Below are positions 22,812 to 34,956 of a DNA stretch of 64,000 nucleotides, one piece after another. The notes beneath the pieces were generated by a model. It saw nothing but the letters and a program-made list of their open reading frames with translations, searched no databases and was not told where the DNA came from. Numbering within the stretch: the stretch's first letter is position 1; every line of letters begins with the position of its first letter. A program made the position numbers and the translations under genes. This stretch comes from Naematelia aurantialba (taxonomy: Eukaryota; Basidiomycota; Tremellomycetes; Tremellales; Naemateliaceae): NCBI GenBank assembly GCA_021527695.1, contig JAKFAO010000001.1, positions 124,001-188,000 on the forward strand. Reading direction: 5' to 3'.

Positions 22812-25068
22812 ATGGCTTCTCCTCTGAATGCGCCTGCCGAGTTGTCCATACCGCCGTTGTCTCCCGCACCGCCTGTCCCGACCCAGCCGCGCGGACGCGC
22901 ACATCCTCGCTTCTTCATACCCGACCCATCCCCGGCTGGACACCCTCCAAGCTCTGGACAACCCTCTCGCCGCGGCTCGTTGCACTCGATTCCCCCGTCC
23001 TTAATGACGTCTCCTACAGCGCCAGCGGCGTCGCATCGACGTCTCTCGCGCGCGTCCATCGCGCAGCTTCGCAGTGCTTTGCAGATGTACCACGTCCGCT
23101 CGCCTGATGCCGACCCTTACGCCGGAGCCGAACCCGTCACGCCACCCCCTAGACCGGCGGTTCTGGGCGTGCCACACTACCTCGACTCCTCGACCGGGTA
23201 TTCCACACCGGCAGTGTCGGCGCTGGATCTGCGGGAACACGGTGGAGCCCGCGGTTGGGAACCGTCGTTAGTCTCAGATATGGATGCACTGGTCGAGATC
23301 CATCGGGTGCTGTATCGTGGTCGAGAGGATTTGGGTGTCGACACGGACCGCCGTTTGCCAGAGCAAGGTCAAGAGGTACGCCGAGTCGTGGAGCGGTGGT
23401 TTGAGGGTGATTGCGGTGAGCCCTTTCTCTCTCCTTCCTTCCTTCCTTCCTTCCTTCCTTCCTTCCTTCCTTCCTTCCTTCCTTCCTTCCTTCCTTCCTT
23501 CCTTCCTTCCTTCCTTCCTTCCTTCCTTCCTTCCTTCCTTCCTTCCTTCCTTCCTTCCTTCCTTCCTTCCTTCCTTCCTTCCTTCCTTCCTTCCTCCTTC
23601 CTTCCTTCCTTCCTTCCTTCCTTCCTTCCTTCCTTCCTTCCTTCCTTCCTTCCTTCCTTCCTTCCTTCCTTCCTTCCTTCCTTCCTTCCTTCCTTCCTTC
23701 CTTCCTTCCTCCCTCCCTCTCACCCCCCTTCCCTTCCTCCCTCCCTTCCTTCTTCCGTACTCTGTTCCCTTGCCTTCCTGTGATTCTGCAAGCAGAATCC
23801 TAATCTAGATCGACAGTGTATGAACATCCTCTCCTCCGTCTGGGATCGAGGCAGTCCCTGCTCGCCCATGTCATCCTCCTCCACCTTGTCGCCACGGTGT
23901 CTCTCCCTTCCCTGACGCCGTCGGCCCTCTTATCACATGTACGAAGCATCACCCACCGGCTCAAAAACATTCTGGTTGGCGAAGACGACACTCCGACCGC
24001 GGCCGACATCGAAGCAGGACGCGCGGAGAAAGGGAAGGGCAAGAAGCTCGAGCTGGATTGGGAGGCGGGAGATGAGAAAATGGCATTGCAGAGTAGCTCT
24101 CCGACTCAGTCGCGGCCAAGAAAGCACGCGGGGGCTTGGTGGACACTCTGGGACGTTGGCGCGGAATGTATGGAGATTGGAGGCATGGAATGTTATGGTC
24201 CGTCATACTTATTGCATCTTCACACGCTATGCTGATGTTTTGCAGGTGGCACCCGTCTCGCGATGATCGAACAGTCAGCCCGCATGCCCGTCAGAAGGAG
24301 TGTAGCTGATGACTCGCAGCGTTATCTCATTGACCATCTTCCCAACCTTGCTCGGACGTCGGTCGTCCGATTCTGCTCTGGATCTCAGCCCTCCCTATTC
24401 TAGCATATCATTACCCTCACTCGGCGTTGGTGCACCATCTCAGACCGGGTTCGTGACCAAGCTACTCAAAGCTTTAGCAAGCGAGTTTGACTATATGCTC
24501 AAATGGGAGCTCCCCGTCTCAACCATGGTGGAGTTTAATGAAGTTGGTGAGCTGAGCCCGTCGACCTGGTACACGTGTCTAGGCGGCTGACAAGGGGAAC
24601 AGGCAAAGCAACGCGAATGCGGGATATCGTGGATGTACGGGACGTCATTGAGACATTTGTGCCTTTTGCGAAACGCATAGGTTGGGTCACGCGGCGTCTG
24701 ACCGGATTGGTCACTTCCACGATGGGGTCCATCGCCATGTCGTTCATTCCCGCTTTACCGCCTCCAATAGACGCGAAAGTAGCGATGCCCATCAAAGTCG
24801 AAGCAGAAAAAATGGCCGAGAAACGTGAGTGCGCATTGTACAGCCATCGGAAATCTCAAACTCGATAGATGCGCGAAGTGATCGACTGGGGTCAGCTATC
24901 GGCCTGGGTTTTCAGAACTTGGGGCCTATCCCGCCACCTGTTAAAACTGAGCCGGTGCCGGCACCGGTCAGCTCGATGTGGTCATGTAGTGAGGAGAGAC
25001 CGAACACGCTGGGTTTGCAAGGGGTTGATATGGCTCCAGACGTGGACAGTGAAGGGTTTGAGCTGTGA
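22812..25068 (+). CDS. Hypothetical protein, first intron carries TTCC array
   Basis: Unrecognised family, about 560 aa. Exon 1 (22812 to about 23415) encodes a Pro/Ser-rich disordered N-terminus (MASPLNAPAELS), with RRLSRASIAQLRSALQMYHV and then RQxVERWFEGDC-like helical sequence. The first intron, about 23416-23811, is almost filled by a TTCC repeat. The next exon reads YEHPLLRLGSRQSLLAHVIL, LSHVRSITHRLKNILVGEDD, a Lys-rich acidic stretch and GAWWTLWDVGAECMEIGGME. Later exons give GFVTKLLKALASEFDYMLKW and KRIGWVTRRLTGLVTSTMGS, ending SEGFEL at 25068. All later junctions are phase-consistent. There are amphipathic or hydrophobic stretches but no clear membrane helix. One junction near 24260-24310 is ambiguous. 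Confidence 0.62.
23432..23710. repeat. TTCC tetranucleotide microsatellite inside an intron
   Basis: About 280 bp of nearly pure TTCC repeats, with one TTCCTCC interruption near 23594. A degenerate CCCT-rich tail extends to about 23750. It lies inside the first intron of the 22812-25068 gene. Confidence 0.97.
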
Positions 25069-25384
25069 CCTAGAGACAGGACATGATATCCCAGGGGGAA
25101 GGAAGGGTGCCATCGCATTTGGGTTGATCTCATTCACGTGGTCGAGTTGATCTCGTCTCTTGCGGTCCATAGCAGTCATCTTGTATGTTCTTTCTTGTAA
25201 ATCATAATGCCATGTAATCTGTTATAAGTGTGTCGGGATTCAACTACGATGCCCAAATCCGGCCCGAAAACCGGTGACCGGTGACCGGCCGCATTCTGCC
25301 GGTGAGGCCGCTTTTGGATGGCCAACAAACTTCTCCAGTCTTTGTGTCGGTTCAACATCTCTCGCCATTGACAACGGATCAAAG

Positions 25385-28300
25385 ATGTGGAGGGCTACTT
25401 CTACTTTGCTCCTGGGGTCTCTCTTGGTGAGCCAAGTGGCTGCGCTCGGCGAGAAACGGGTGATCGTCTTCCCGGAGCTTGAGACTATCGGGCACGCAGA
25501 AGGCCAGACGGTGTTTTCCGCCTCGTCGTCGTCGTCGTCGTCCTCTTCTTCGTCATCCGCAGGGGCAGTGTACAAAGACGACGAGCTCTTTTACCTGGCC
25601 GCGAGGGGGGGTGACGCGGCGACCCCGCTGCTGCTCGACTCGAAAGACGACATCGCCATTCATCTGGCGGCCCAGACGTTCGCGCACGACGTGTACCGTG
25701 TTACCGGTGCCAAGCCGGAACTGCACAACGATACCCTGCCTGCTGGGGTCCACTCGGCGATCGTCGTGGGCTCAGCGGGCAGCCGGCTGATCGGCGGGGT
25801 GCATGGGAACAATTATGTCCAGGCGCTGGAGGGCAAGTGGGAGAGCTACGATGCGCGCGTGCTGGAGAGGCCGTTGCACGGCCTCGACAAGGGCTTGGTG
25901 ATCGTTGGCAGTGACCGCGTGAGTGGGATTTCCTCATAGATATCGCAGGGTTCACTAGCACCACACGTATCGTCATATCTTCATGTACCGACAAAGCGCC
26001 ACCTCGTCATATGGAGACTGGAGACTGGAGACTGGATACGCATGGGCATCTCAGGCGGAGGTGCACCCAGCATCCAATCCTGCCCTGCAGCTCATATCCT
26101 ACCCGGTTCGGATGTTCTGATGACGATCTTTGCGTTGACGCCCGAGTATTTGTGCCGGTTCTGACTTGAACAGCGCGGCACCGTCTACGCCCTCTACACC
26201 TTGAGCGAGCAGATGGGCGTCTCGCCCTTCCATTACTGGGCCGACGTCCCAGTGCGCCCGAAACCGTCCATCGCATTCACGTCGGCACAGCACCTGAGCC
26301 ACGGCGAGCCGAGCGTCAAGTACCGCGGCTTGTTCATCAACGACGAGCACCCGGCCATGTGGGGCTGGGCAGAGCAGAAGTGGAAGGTCAAGCCGGGCGA
26401 GCCGGCGTTCTTGCCTGCGATGTACGAGCCGTGGTTCGAGATGATGCTGCGTCTCAAGGCGAATTACTTTTGGCCAGCGAGTGAGTTGGCAGCCCTGCCT
26501 CGACTGGCAACCCCGGCCAGAGTATACCTTCACACTAGCCACACCTACGACACTTGTCGCGCCTCTTGGGTGGCTGAGTGTCCTCTGACTTTCATGCTCT
26601 CGTGCTCTCGTGACTCGCATGACACGGCGTCTCCCACGATTCGTGCTCGCCAGCTGGCGTGTTCGTTGTGTAGCTGACCGCCGCAGTGTACGCGAGCATG
26701 TTCGACGTCGACGGCATGGACGTCTCCGACGGCTTCCCCATGCCGGCCGCACCGGGGCCCAACCAGGTCCTCGCCAACAACATGGGCATCGTCATGGGCT
26801 CAAGCCACCACGAACCCATGGCGCGCAACAAGCCCGAGTGGGATCGAGGGAAGCAGGGTTCCTGGGACTGGACCAACTCAAAGTTCCTGTCTGAGTGGTG
26901 GACGTATGGCGCTCAGCGGGCAAAGGGCATGGAGACCCTGTTCACCCTTGGTATGCGCGGGGACGGAGATATGCCCCTCACAGGAGCTAGCAATAAGCTC
27001 GTCGAGAGTATGTCGTTCCTCGTTGCATTGCCCTCCATGTTGCGTTGCCGAGAGAAGGATGACTGATTGATCACGAACAGACATCACCGCCACTCAACAG
27101 AACATTCTGAAAGACGTCTACGAGACGGACGATCTCAGCACCATACCCCAAATGTGGTGTATGTACAAGGAAGTCGCAGAGTACTATATCAACGGCGTAA
27201 GTTACTGCCGTAGACCTGTGTTCCCACTCTATCATGGCTGCGTCTGTTCCTCTGCGTTACGGCCACGTCTCCTTCCTAGCGCTTGGTCAAAATTCGCATC
27301 GCTCCCCTCAAGTATCGTTCGTCGCTGATGCCCTATAGCTCGAAGTGCCAGAAAACGTCATCACCCTGTTTGCCGATGACAACTACGGCAACATCATGAC
27401 CGTCCAGCCTCCCGGCAAGGAACACAAAGCAGGATCGGGCATCTACTACCATGTGGACTGTGAGTTGTGGTCCACTTTGCGGGCTGATGGTAGATGTCGG
27501 TATGCCTCGAGCGTACAAGTGGATCAACACCATCAACCTCGCAAAAAGTGAGCCTGTCGCCCGACATACCCAAGGGCAATCAGTGTACTGACGCCGCGAG
27601 TACAGCATGGGAACAGATGACCATCGCGCATACGTTCAACACGACGTCTATCTGGATTCTCAACATCGGCTCCCTCAAGCCCCTGGAGCTGCCGGCCGAA
27701 CACTTCCTCTCCCTTGCCTGGGACATTGACGCTTGGCCCATCAACTCGGTCGAGACGTACCTCGAGCAGTGGGCGTCGCGGGAGTTTGGAGAAGAAGTCA
27801 AGGACGAAGTCGCGGACATCATGATGAAGTACTCTGTAAGCTGAACCCCCTCGCCTGTCTTCTCGCGCACTTCTCTCGAGGTGTGTACGCTAAGACGCGG
27901 TGCCTCAGATGTACGCATCGCGACGCAAGGCAGAGCTCGTCAACGCGACCACATTCTCCTTGGTCAACTACGAAGAGTAGGTGGCGAATCAAAGTCATAG
28001 CGCTGACGGCGCAGAGCTGAGCGGGTCTTGGCCGCTTGGGAAGAAATCACGGAGCGAGCTGCAAAGGTGCATGCCTCGCTGCCGGAGGACACCAAGCCAG
28101 CCTTCTACGAGCTGGTTTATGGTCTGTGCCTCATGCAGACCAACCTCAACAAGCTTTACATTGCGGGTACGTCGTCATCGCAACTACCTAGTGGTTCCGA
28201 GATACCACTGGGGACTGAAAGCCTGAGGATTGAGAGGTTTGACGAGTCAAACTGACGTTCAATAGCTGAGCGTTCGAACCTGTACGCTGAGCAGGCGCGC

Positions 28301-29638
28301 AACTCTGCCAACCTCTTTGCCAAAGAGGCTGTGGATGCGTTCTTCAACGACGCAAACTTGACAGAAACGTTCCATGCGCTGCTGGACCGAAAGTGGGACC
28401 AGTGAGTGCTTTGCTTGTATCGCCCTGTAGAGGAGAGCTGACATCAACTCAGTATGCTTGACCAAGCTGTAAGTCTGAGCGAGCTACTGTCTGAGCGAGC
28501 TACCGCGATGGCGTGGGACTATGCTGACGGGCCGTCTCAGCACATTGGCTGGAACTCGCACCTCGAGCCGATGAAAGACATCATGCCGGCGGTGTCGTAT
28601 GTGAACCCGATGATTCCTGCGCGACAGGGTATCCCGATCCCCGAGCTAGAATACGGCGTGACGACGAGCCTCCGCGTGACATTTGAGAATTCGCGCGGGT
28701 CGTGGCCTGGGAACACGGTGTACAACTGCCCTCGAAGCGAGCACTGCGAGGAGCCGGCGCTGCTCCGGATGGACCCGTACGGCGCGGCCAGCCGGTGGAT
28801 CGACGTGGGTGCTGCAGGCCCGCGTGACGTGACGTTTGAAGTGAAGAGCGATGAGTGGATCAACGTCGAGCCCAAGTCTGGCAAGATCACGCGCGACGGC
28901 ACGAGCGATATGCGTCTGCGCGTGACGATCGACTGGGACAAGGCGCCGCAGGCAGCCAAGGGACACATCTACTTGTCCGGCTCGGATCGGTCCAACGTCA
29001 CGCTCGGGGTACCTGTCGCCAAGCTCCCGGCGCCGCCTGCAGACTTCCACGGATCCGTCGAGGGCGACGGCTACGTCGCGATCGAGGCGGCCCACTTTGC
29101 GCGCAACTCGTCCGCTGGAGAGTACGCGTTCCTCGAGATACGCGGGTACGGGCGCACGCTGAGTGGACTCGAGGTGTTCCCACGCACGACGCACAACTTC
29201 ACGGCCGGACACGGTCCTGTGCTCGAATACGACATCTACACATACACGCCGGCCGGGGATGCCGAGCTCGACATCCAGGTGGGTCCGACGCTCAACTTCT
29301 TCGGCACCAACGCGACCCTGGCGTTTGCGGTGCAAGTCGACGACGGCGACGTCCAGGTCCTCAACCCGATCCCGACCGAGCCGCTCGGGTTCGCGCGGGA
29401 ACGGCCGGACCAGACGCCCGTCGCGATCGGCGCGGTGCCCAAGGACTGGATCGATATCGTCAAGAACGAGATCAGGGACGTGCGGCTCCCGGTGGCGCTG
29501 GAGCAACCGGGAAGACACACGGTCAAGATCTTCGGAATGACGACGGGCATCATTGTCGAGAGGGTGTTGCTGGATCTGGGAGGGATCAGGACGAGAGGCT
29601 ATAGCTACCTTGGCCCCCCGGAGAGTGCGCGTGTCTAG
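25385..29638 (+). CDS. GH115 xylan alpha-1,2-glucuronidase, secreted
   Basis: Removes (4-O-methyl)glucuronic acid side chains from glucuronoxylan; about 1,050 aa, the family length. ATG 25385 gives a signal peptide (MWRATSTLLLGSLLVSQVAA). The N-terminal domain holds a 13-residue Ser run encoded mainly by TCG codons (about 25522-25560), then DDIAIHLAAQTFAHDVYRVT and SAIVVGSAGSRLIGG. The barrel shows GTVYALYTLSEQMGVSPFHY, KYRGLFINDEHPAMWGWAE, MLRLKANYFWPAMY, ANNMGIVMGSSHHEPMARN, LFTLGMRGDGDMPL, LFADDNYGNIM and YHVDYVGMPRAYKW. The large last exon (about 28536-29638) carries the C-terminal beta domain, including HIGWNSHLEPMKDIMPAVSY and WINVEPKSGKITRDGTSD. About 11 introns interrupt it. The family call is firm; export is predicted from the signal peptide. 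Confidence 0.94.
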
Positions 29639-30062
29639 GCAGGAGTACGGTAGTGATGGGGCGACGTGGCAAACTTCGGAGAATCGGCAGCACGGACAAT
29701 CGATGTAGGAAATCAGTGATCATCCATACTCTTCCTCATGAACATGGTCATGCTCAGGCTGATGCCCATGCTCATGCTCATGCAAAAGTGTCCCAGTCAA
29801 CGGATGCAGACGAGCAGGTCGACGTGGCTCACAAAGACGGAAAGATGCATATCGGCCGCCGTCATTATACGAGTATGTCACGATACCTAAGCTACACGTG
29901 TATGGTCTAAGACTGCTGTTCCCTTTCACTTATTGTCGTTCATTTTCCAGCATGCTAATCGCTTTGTCGCCCTCGCCCTCCTGGCCTTCCTAGCCCTCCT
30001 AGTCTTGCCCTCCTGGCACTCGTACTCTCCTCGTTGCCTGCAGTCCAAGTCCGCGTGTCGCG
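29639..30062. other. Convergent intergenic region
   Basis: It holds the 3' ends of the GH115 and mucin-like genes. A short CATGCTCATG-type repeat sits near 29745-29785. No gene is seen. Confidence 0.5.
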
Positions 30063-32275
30063 TCACAATGCAATCAAGCCAGCACCAATGACCAGGCCCA
30101 AACCCACCGAAATCCACGGCACTGCCCAGCCAGCGCCACTCACGAGAGACGAGCGCCGCGCATCGCTCGTGTCGGATTGGAGACTGCCCACATTGCCTGA
30201 CGTGACGGTCGTCGCGCCGGGCGCTACTGTCAGGTGTATATGTGTTGTAATTGTCTATTTGAACGCATCAGCACACTAGCACCAGCACCAGCACCAGCAC
30301 GGTCTGTCGAGCGACAGAGCAGGGCGACGAGCCGAAGAACGACTGTGGGAAAAGACGATGGTGGAGAGCAGGACAGGACCAGGACAGAACCAGGACAAGA
30401 TTAGGGCAACTACGAAACTCACCGCCACGACATAGCTCTCTTGGCCGTCGGCGCCAGTCGTTTCCTGGCTTTGCGTGAGGGTGACGACAACCACCTCTTC
30501 GGTGCCTGACGTGGCGTCCGGATTCGTCGCTGTGATAGTGACAATCACCTCTGCCACATAAGCTCACGCCATGCTCTGTGGTAAGGTGGGAGAGGGGGGT
30601 TGACGCCGTGTGGTGTTGTGGCGTGGTTGGGGGGGGGGGGGGGGGGGGGGGGGGGCTGTGAATGCACAAGGACCGTACTCACGGCCAACGTCGCTGTCGG
30701 TGGTGTTGCTGGTGCCGCCAGTTTCAGTGACAACTACGACGACGGTCTCGTCGCTTTGCCCAGTGGTCGTAGACCCAGCTGCGTCGGTGCCGGTCGCTAC
30801 AGCCGTGACCACATCTGTAGCAGTTATGATGACGAGTGAATCAGCAGCTGCTGTACTGCTTGTCTGAGCAGCGATGGTGGAAGCGGCGGTCGAGGCAGCG
30901 GCAGCTGACTGAGCGACAGTAGAGGATCCAGGAGACGAGGCACTTGAGCCGATCGAAATGGTCGAACCCGTAGAACTAGAAGAACTAGTAGTAGAACCAG
31001 TAGAACCAGTCGACGCCGTTGCAGAGGCCGGAGCAGTAGTGGTCGCTATTGCGGACACACCACTTGAGCTGCCTTGCGATGACGGTGCGACGGAGGATCC
31101 TGTAGCGATCGAGGATACAGCGCTAGCTGCTAAAGACGAGACTGAGCTGGCAGCAGACGCAGACGATGAAGCTGCTGAAGTTGGTGGGGTAGATGAGAGA
31201 GGAGCGGACGAAGACAGTGGTGGCGAGCTGCTGGAAGTACCGCTAGCCGAAGCACTATCGGAGGCGCTAGCCGCTGTTGAGGTGGCGAGGACAGATGATG
31301 GTTCGCTCGCTGTTGAGGCGGCAGAGACAGACGCTGACTCGCCGGCGATGGAGAACGTTGGAGAAGGTGAGGTAGTGGCGGAAGCGGAAGTGCTGGAGAC
31401 AGCTGTGGATGAGATCGTCGACCCGTCCGAAGTAGGCACGACTGAGGTTGTCGTGTCGGCGGCAATGGAAGACGGCGCAGGACTGACTGTGGAAGATGAC
31501 CCGGTACCGGTTACAGCCGAAGCGGTGTCGGTGCTGTCCGTAGGGACCGCCGAGGTGGTTGAGGTCGACAAGTCAGACGATGGTACGGAAGCACCAGTTG
31601 ACGAGGGAGCGACAGTTGATGAGGGAGCGCCAGTTGACGTGAGAGCGCTAGTTTCAGTTGATTCGGTTGAAGGTGCGGTGGTGGACGGGGTAGTTGAAGA
31701 CGTTATAGGCGTGGGCGACGGCAGCACAGAAGAGGAAGAGGTGGGCAGCGTCGATGGGGTCGTTATAGGAGACGACGTGTCAGTAGAGACCAGAGTCGTC
31801 GAGTCATCAGGGGCGGTCGTTGCCGTGGAGGTGTCATCAGATGTCGTAGAAGGGCTGTGCAGATCAGCATCGGCCTAATCGGGCCGTGAAAGTGGACGAA
31901 CGAGGTAATGGCCGCAGAAGAGGTTGAGGCGAGTGTGGAGGAGATTGAGGTAGACGAAACAGAGCTTGTCAACGCCGATTCCAAGCTGAGGCCCATAGCC
32001 TCAGCTGTTTTCTCACAGGAGAAGAGCACTTACGAAGAAGTGGAAGCTGCAGCTGCAGACGAAGCCAGGTCTGCCGAGGCGGAAACGGCTGAAGCTGCGG
32101 CAAGTCATGAGCTCGTCGTCCAGGAGGAGCGTGGCGTCGGCGAGGTCACGCAAGGAGACACACACGTACCCAGTGAAGAGGTCGCATTCTGTCTCCTGTG
32201 GAGATTCGCAGCTGCAGGTACTCCCGCTGTTCCGAGGACGCACAAGACCGCCGTGGCGACCTGCGGGATTCTCAT
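30063..32275 (-). CDS. GPI-anchored Ser/Thr-rich mucin-like cell-surface protein
   Basis: A 580-aa wall or plasma-membrane protein of unknown role. Six exons are fully in phase: 32170-32275, 32034-32094, 31902-31985, 30683-31854, 30423-30550 and 30063-30254. The start MRIPQVATAVLCVLGTAG is a signal peptide, with a Kex2-like LHRR site soon after. The body is a long run of Ser, Thr and Ala (APSSTVAPSSTGASVPSS style) suited to O-mannosylation. Near the end, two Val/Thr-rich blocks of the form VVVVTETGG and VIVTITATNPDATSG recur. The C-terminus is a typical GPI signal: small residues SGAG, then WAVPWISVGLGLVIGAG and LIAL. Intron 30551-30682 carries a 27-G run. No adhesin or CFEM domain can be defended. 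Confidence 0.85.
30629..30655. repeat. G27 homopolymer in an intron
   Basis: 27 consecutive G on the + strand (C27 in the transcript) lie in intron 30551-30682 of the mucin-like gene, about 27 nt after its donor site. The exact length may be affected by sequencing. Confidence 0.9.
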
Positions 32276-32711
32276 GGCGAACGTGGGTCGGCGTCGATCA
32301 TGAAACGGTGGTGATCGTTGTCGCTGTCGTTGCTGTCGTTGCTGTCGTCGTTGTCGCCGTGGCCGTGGTCGTGATGAGCCTGAGCATGAGGGACTGCTGC
32401 GAAGAGAGATGCAGAGATGCAACAGAGCGAAGCAGCAGTCCCTCTCTTACAAGGGTGGGAAGTCGAATACGTCTTGCAAGGGAAATGCGGGAACCGGGAA
32501 CTTTTGACGTCAGTCTATAAATCGCAGCATTCTCGACTTCCTCTTGGACATTTGCCATTCTACACCCATACACCATGTATCGATGACTGTTATACAGCAT
32601 CAGGTTGGACAGCGCCGTGGCCGCTTCAGCAGCTCTTGTTATTTATGCTGCTCCGTCTCTCACTCCTCGCACTCCCCTACTCTGCCAGCTCAGCTCGCCC
32701 TGGTCGTCCCG
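32276..32711. promoter_or_regulatory. Divergent promoter region, mucin-like and NYN genes
   Basis: 436 bp lie between the start codons of the mucin-like gene (-) and the NYN gene (+). It contains a GTTGTCGCTGTCGTT-type trinucleotide-like array at about 32310-32370. No named regulatory motif is identified. Confidence 0.45.
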
Positions 32712-34956
32712 ATGAACCCGTTTGAGATCGAGGAGGAATTTGATCCTGCGGCGTTGGGGCTCGGCATTCCACAGCCACAGCAACGGCAACCACGTCGACG
32801 TGAGTCGTATGAGTCTAGAAACACACGCATCGATGTCGCTGAACGAGCGGCAGCTCGTGGCACTGGCTCTCGCGCTGGACAGTCCGAGCCAGCCGATCCA
32901 CCAACCGATCCAGCTGCTCGGATTCCTGGTGCCAAGACGGACTCGGGGAGATATCCTTCTCTGCGTAAGAACGATACCAATATATTACCCCGGCATATCG
33001 TCCCTCACCAAGTCCGGTCGCCTAGCCTCAAGGTGGCTGACCGCCCATCCAACGAGCCACCATCCCGGAACCCATCCTTCAATGCAGCAAGTAATGACGA
33101 GGGAGTCCTCAAGCCAAATGCCAGTCTAACGGATAACAGCGTCCATGTCGATCCACAGCAAACTGGCGCCGAGCAAGAGACAGACCATGTAACTCCGTCT
33201 CATCTGATCCTCCAGCAGCTCAGCGAGCTCGCTTCGAGCGCAGCGAGTCTGGATTCGGATCATGAGAACCCATCGACCGGCATGCTCCTGGATGGAAACA
33301 ACGGTCACAATCAAGTGGATTTCAAGTCACTCGAAACGTCTCTGGTCCCCTCTGACACCTCGCTCAACCTGTCTCGTCCCGCGTCGATCCTTCCCGCTGA
33401 GCAGTCATTCATATCTAGCAGGCCCCGCGCCCGCACCTTCACCGTCAGAGTCGTAACCGTCCGCCGACCGGGTAGACGGACTCGGCCAGGAGTCAAAGCC
33501 CTCCGGCAGGCCTCTCAGCAGCCCAATGCATTGTCTCTCCCAGTCACGAGCGAGCCTCAGCAACCTGCACCTATCCCTCCTGGATTCCAACACGATTTTG
33601 CACAGGCATACGGAACTGCTACGCTGCAGCAGCTGGAAGCGACGGCCAGCACCAATTCAACTACTGGCGAACCGTTGCCAAGCTACGTGCGGGACCTTTT
33701 CACCCACCTCTCCGACTTGCCGCAGGCGTTGGTGCTGATCAACTCTCTCCGGCTATCGCTTGGCCTACCCAAAGTCACATTGGACAAGCCGAACCGGATC
33801 GCCATCATCCGGCTTCTCGCGCGGACAAGAGTAAAGCTGTATACCGATATCTGTGCAGCTCTGACGCTTCCACTTGCGCCTGAGGGCGTCAAGGGTGATG
33901 CAGAAGAGGCCGAAGAAAAGCAGAAGATCAGTCTCGCCAGGAGTAACCTGGACAAACTTGGCAAGGCGTTGCCCAAGGCCTTCCCAAATGACCGTGTGGC
34001 GATCACGGCATTCTTGAAAGAGTCATTGGAGTTTGGCGAGACCGATGGCAAAGTGGTGTGGCAAGGCGGTACTGGGCGGGTGATCGGTGGTTCAGGCGGA
34101 TACCGCGGCAAGACATGCGCAGACGCTACAGTATGGATCCTGGAAGCGTGCACGTCTTCGTGGACCAGTGAGCTGTTTCGAGGTGGCTGTGCGCCACCGT
34201 GCTGACTAGCCAGCTCCAACATCCTGTTTGGACTTTTGCATCACCTGCATTCTGATTATTCTATTCCCTCCTCGTCGCTTCCGCCGAAACATCTCCGCAC
34301 ACTGTGTTTACCCTCCTTGTCCCTCCTGCTTCGTCGGGGCCGACCAACGCCGGCGGGGACGCTACACCTCGTCGGTTCGGCGCCGCTACACCAAGACCTC
34401 GACCCGCTGGTCCGTCTAGGCTGGGAGGTGTCGATCCTGAAGCGAGTCGAGTTGTACGCAGACGAGGTGGCGGATCCGCACGCACTGGAGCTCAAGGCGA
34501 AACCGATCGCCAAAGTGTCCAAGGGGGAAGACGGGATACGGCGGTACAAGGAGCAATGCGTGGATGAGGTTATCCAGCTCAAGATTCTGCAGGCCCTAAA
34601 CAGAGTGGACAAAGGCGTGCTGGTGCTCGCTACGGGCGATGCGAGGGGAGGACAGTTCAACGAGGATGGGTTTGTGGGCTGCGTCCGAGAGGCTATAGCA
34701 CGAGGCTGGACCGTCGAGCTGTGGTCGTTCTCGTCTGGTGAGTTGATGTGCTGTGATACATCAGCTCCTGGTCTTTGGCTATCTACAAGGACAGGAGCTA
34801 GCGAGCGCGATGTGTGTCAGGGCTGATGAAGCAGGGCTGTCTAGGACGTGGTTCCAGGTGGCAAAGGCGGAGAGATGGGACGGCAAGTTCAGGATACACA
34901 GGCTGGATGAATGGGCCAGCGAGCTCGTGGAGGTGCAGGACGAGGATGTGTACTAG
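32712..34956 (+). CDS. NYN-domain protein (putative RNase), long disordered N-terminus
   Basis: NYN domains are PIN-like metal-dependent nuclease folds. ATG 32712 (MNPFEIEEEFDPAALGL) opens about 480 codons of disordered sequence, then an alpha-helical region (LPSYVRDLFTHLSDLPQAL, KLGKALPKAFPNDRVAITAF). The NYN core follows in another frame: MDPGSVHVFVDHSNILFGLL, joined across intron 34168-34213, with the Asp-His-Ser-Asn strand. Then come GWEVSILKRVELYADEVADP, VLVLATGDARGGQFNEDGF and GWTVELWSFSSGLSRTWFQ across a last intron, ending at 34956. No phase-matching intron explains the shift between the two frames near 34040-34133. Either an unusual splice exists, or two genes are present, the second starting at ATG 34133. 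The NYN assignment is from motif pattern. Confidence 0.68.

Noticed and set aside
23274..23808. Long Leu-Pro-Ser and Gly-Arg-Lys-Glu repeat reading frames on both strands
   Set aside because: They are translations of the TTCC microsatellite inside an intron; all frames of such a repeat stay open.
30958..31878. 306-codon acidic open frame on the + strand
   Set aside because: It is the antisense shadow of the Ser/Thr-rich exon of the mucin-like gene, whose signal peptide, splice phases and GPI tail are all on the minus strand.
32105..32275. CFEM domain in the mucin-like protein's N-terminus
   Set aside because: The Cys codons near 32130-32165 fall in intron 32095-32169 once the phase-consistent splice is applied, leaving no Cys pattern.
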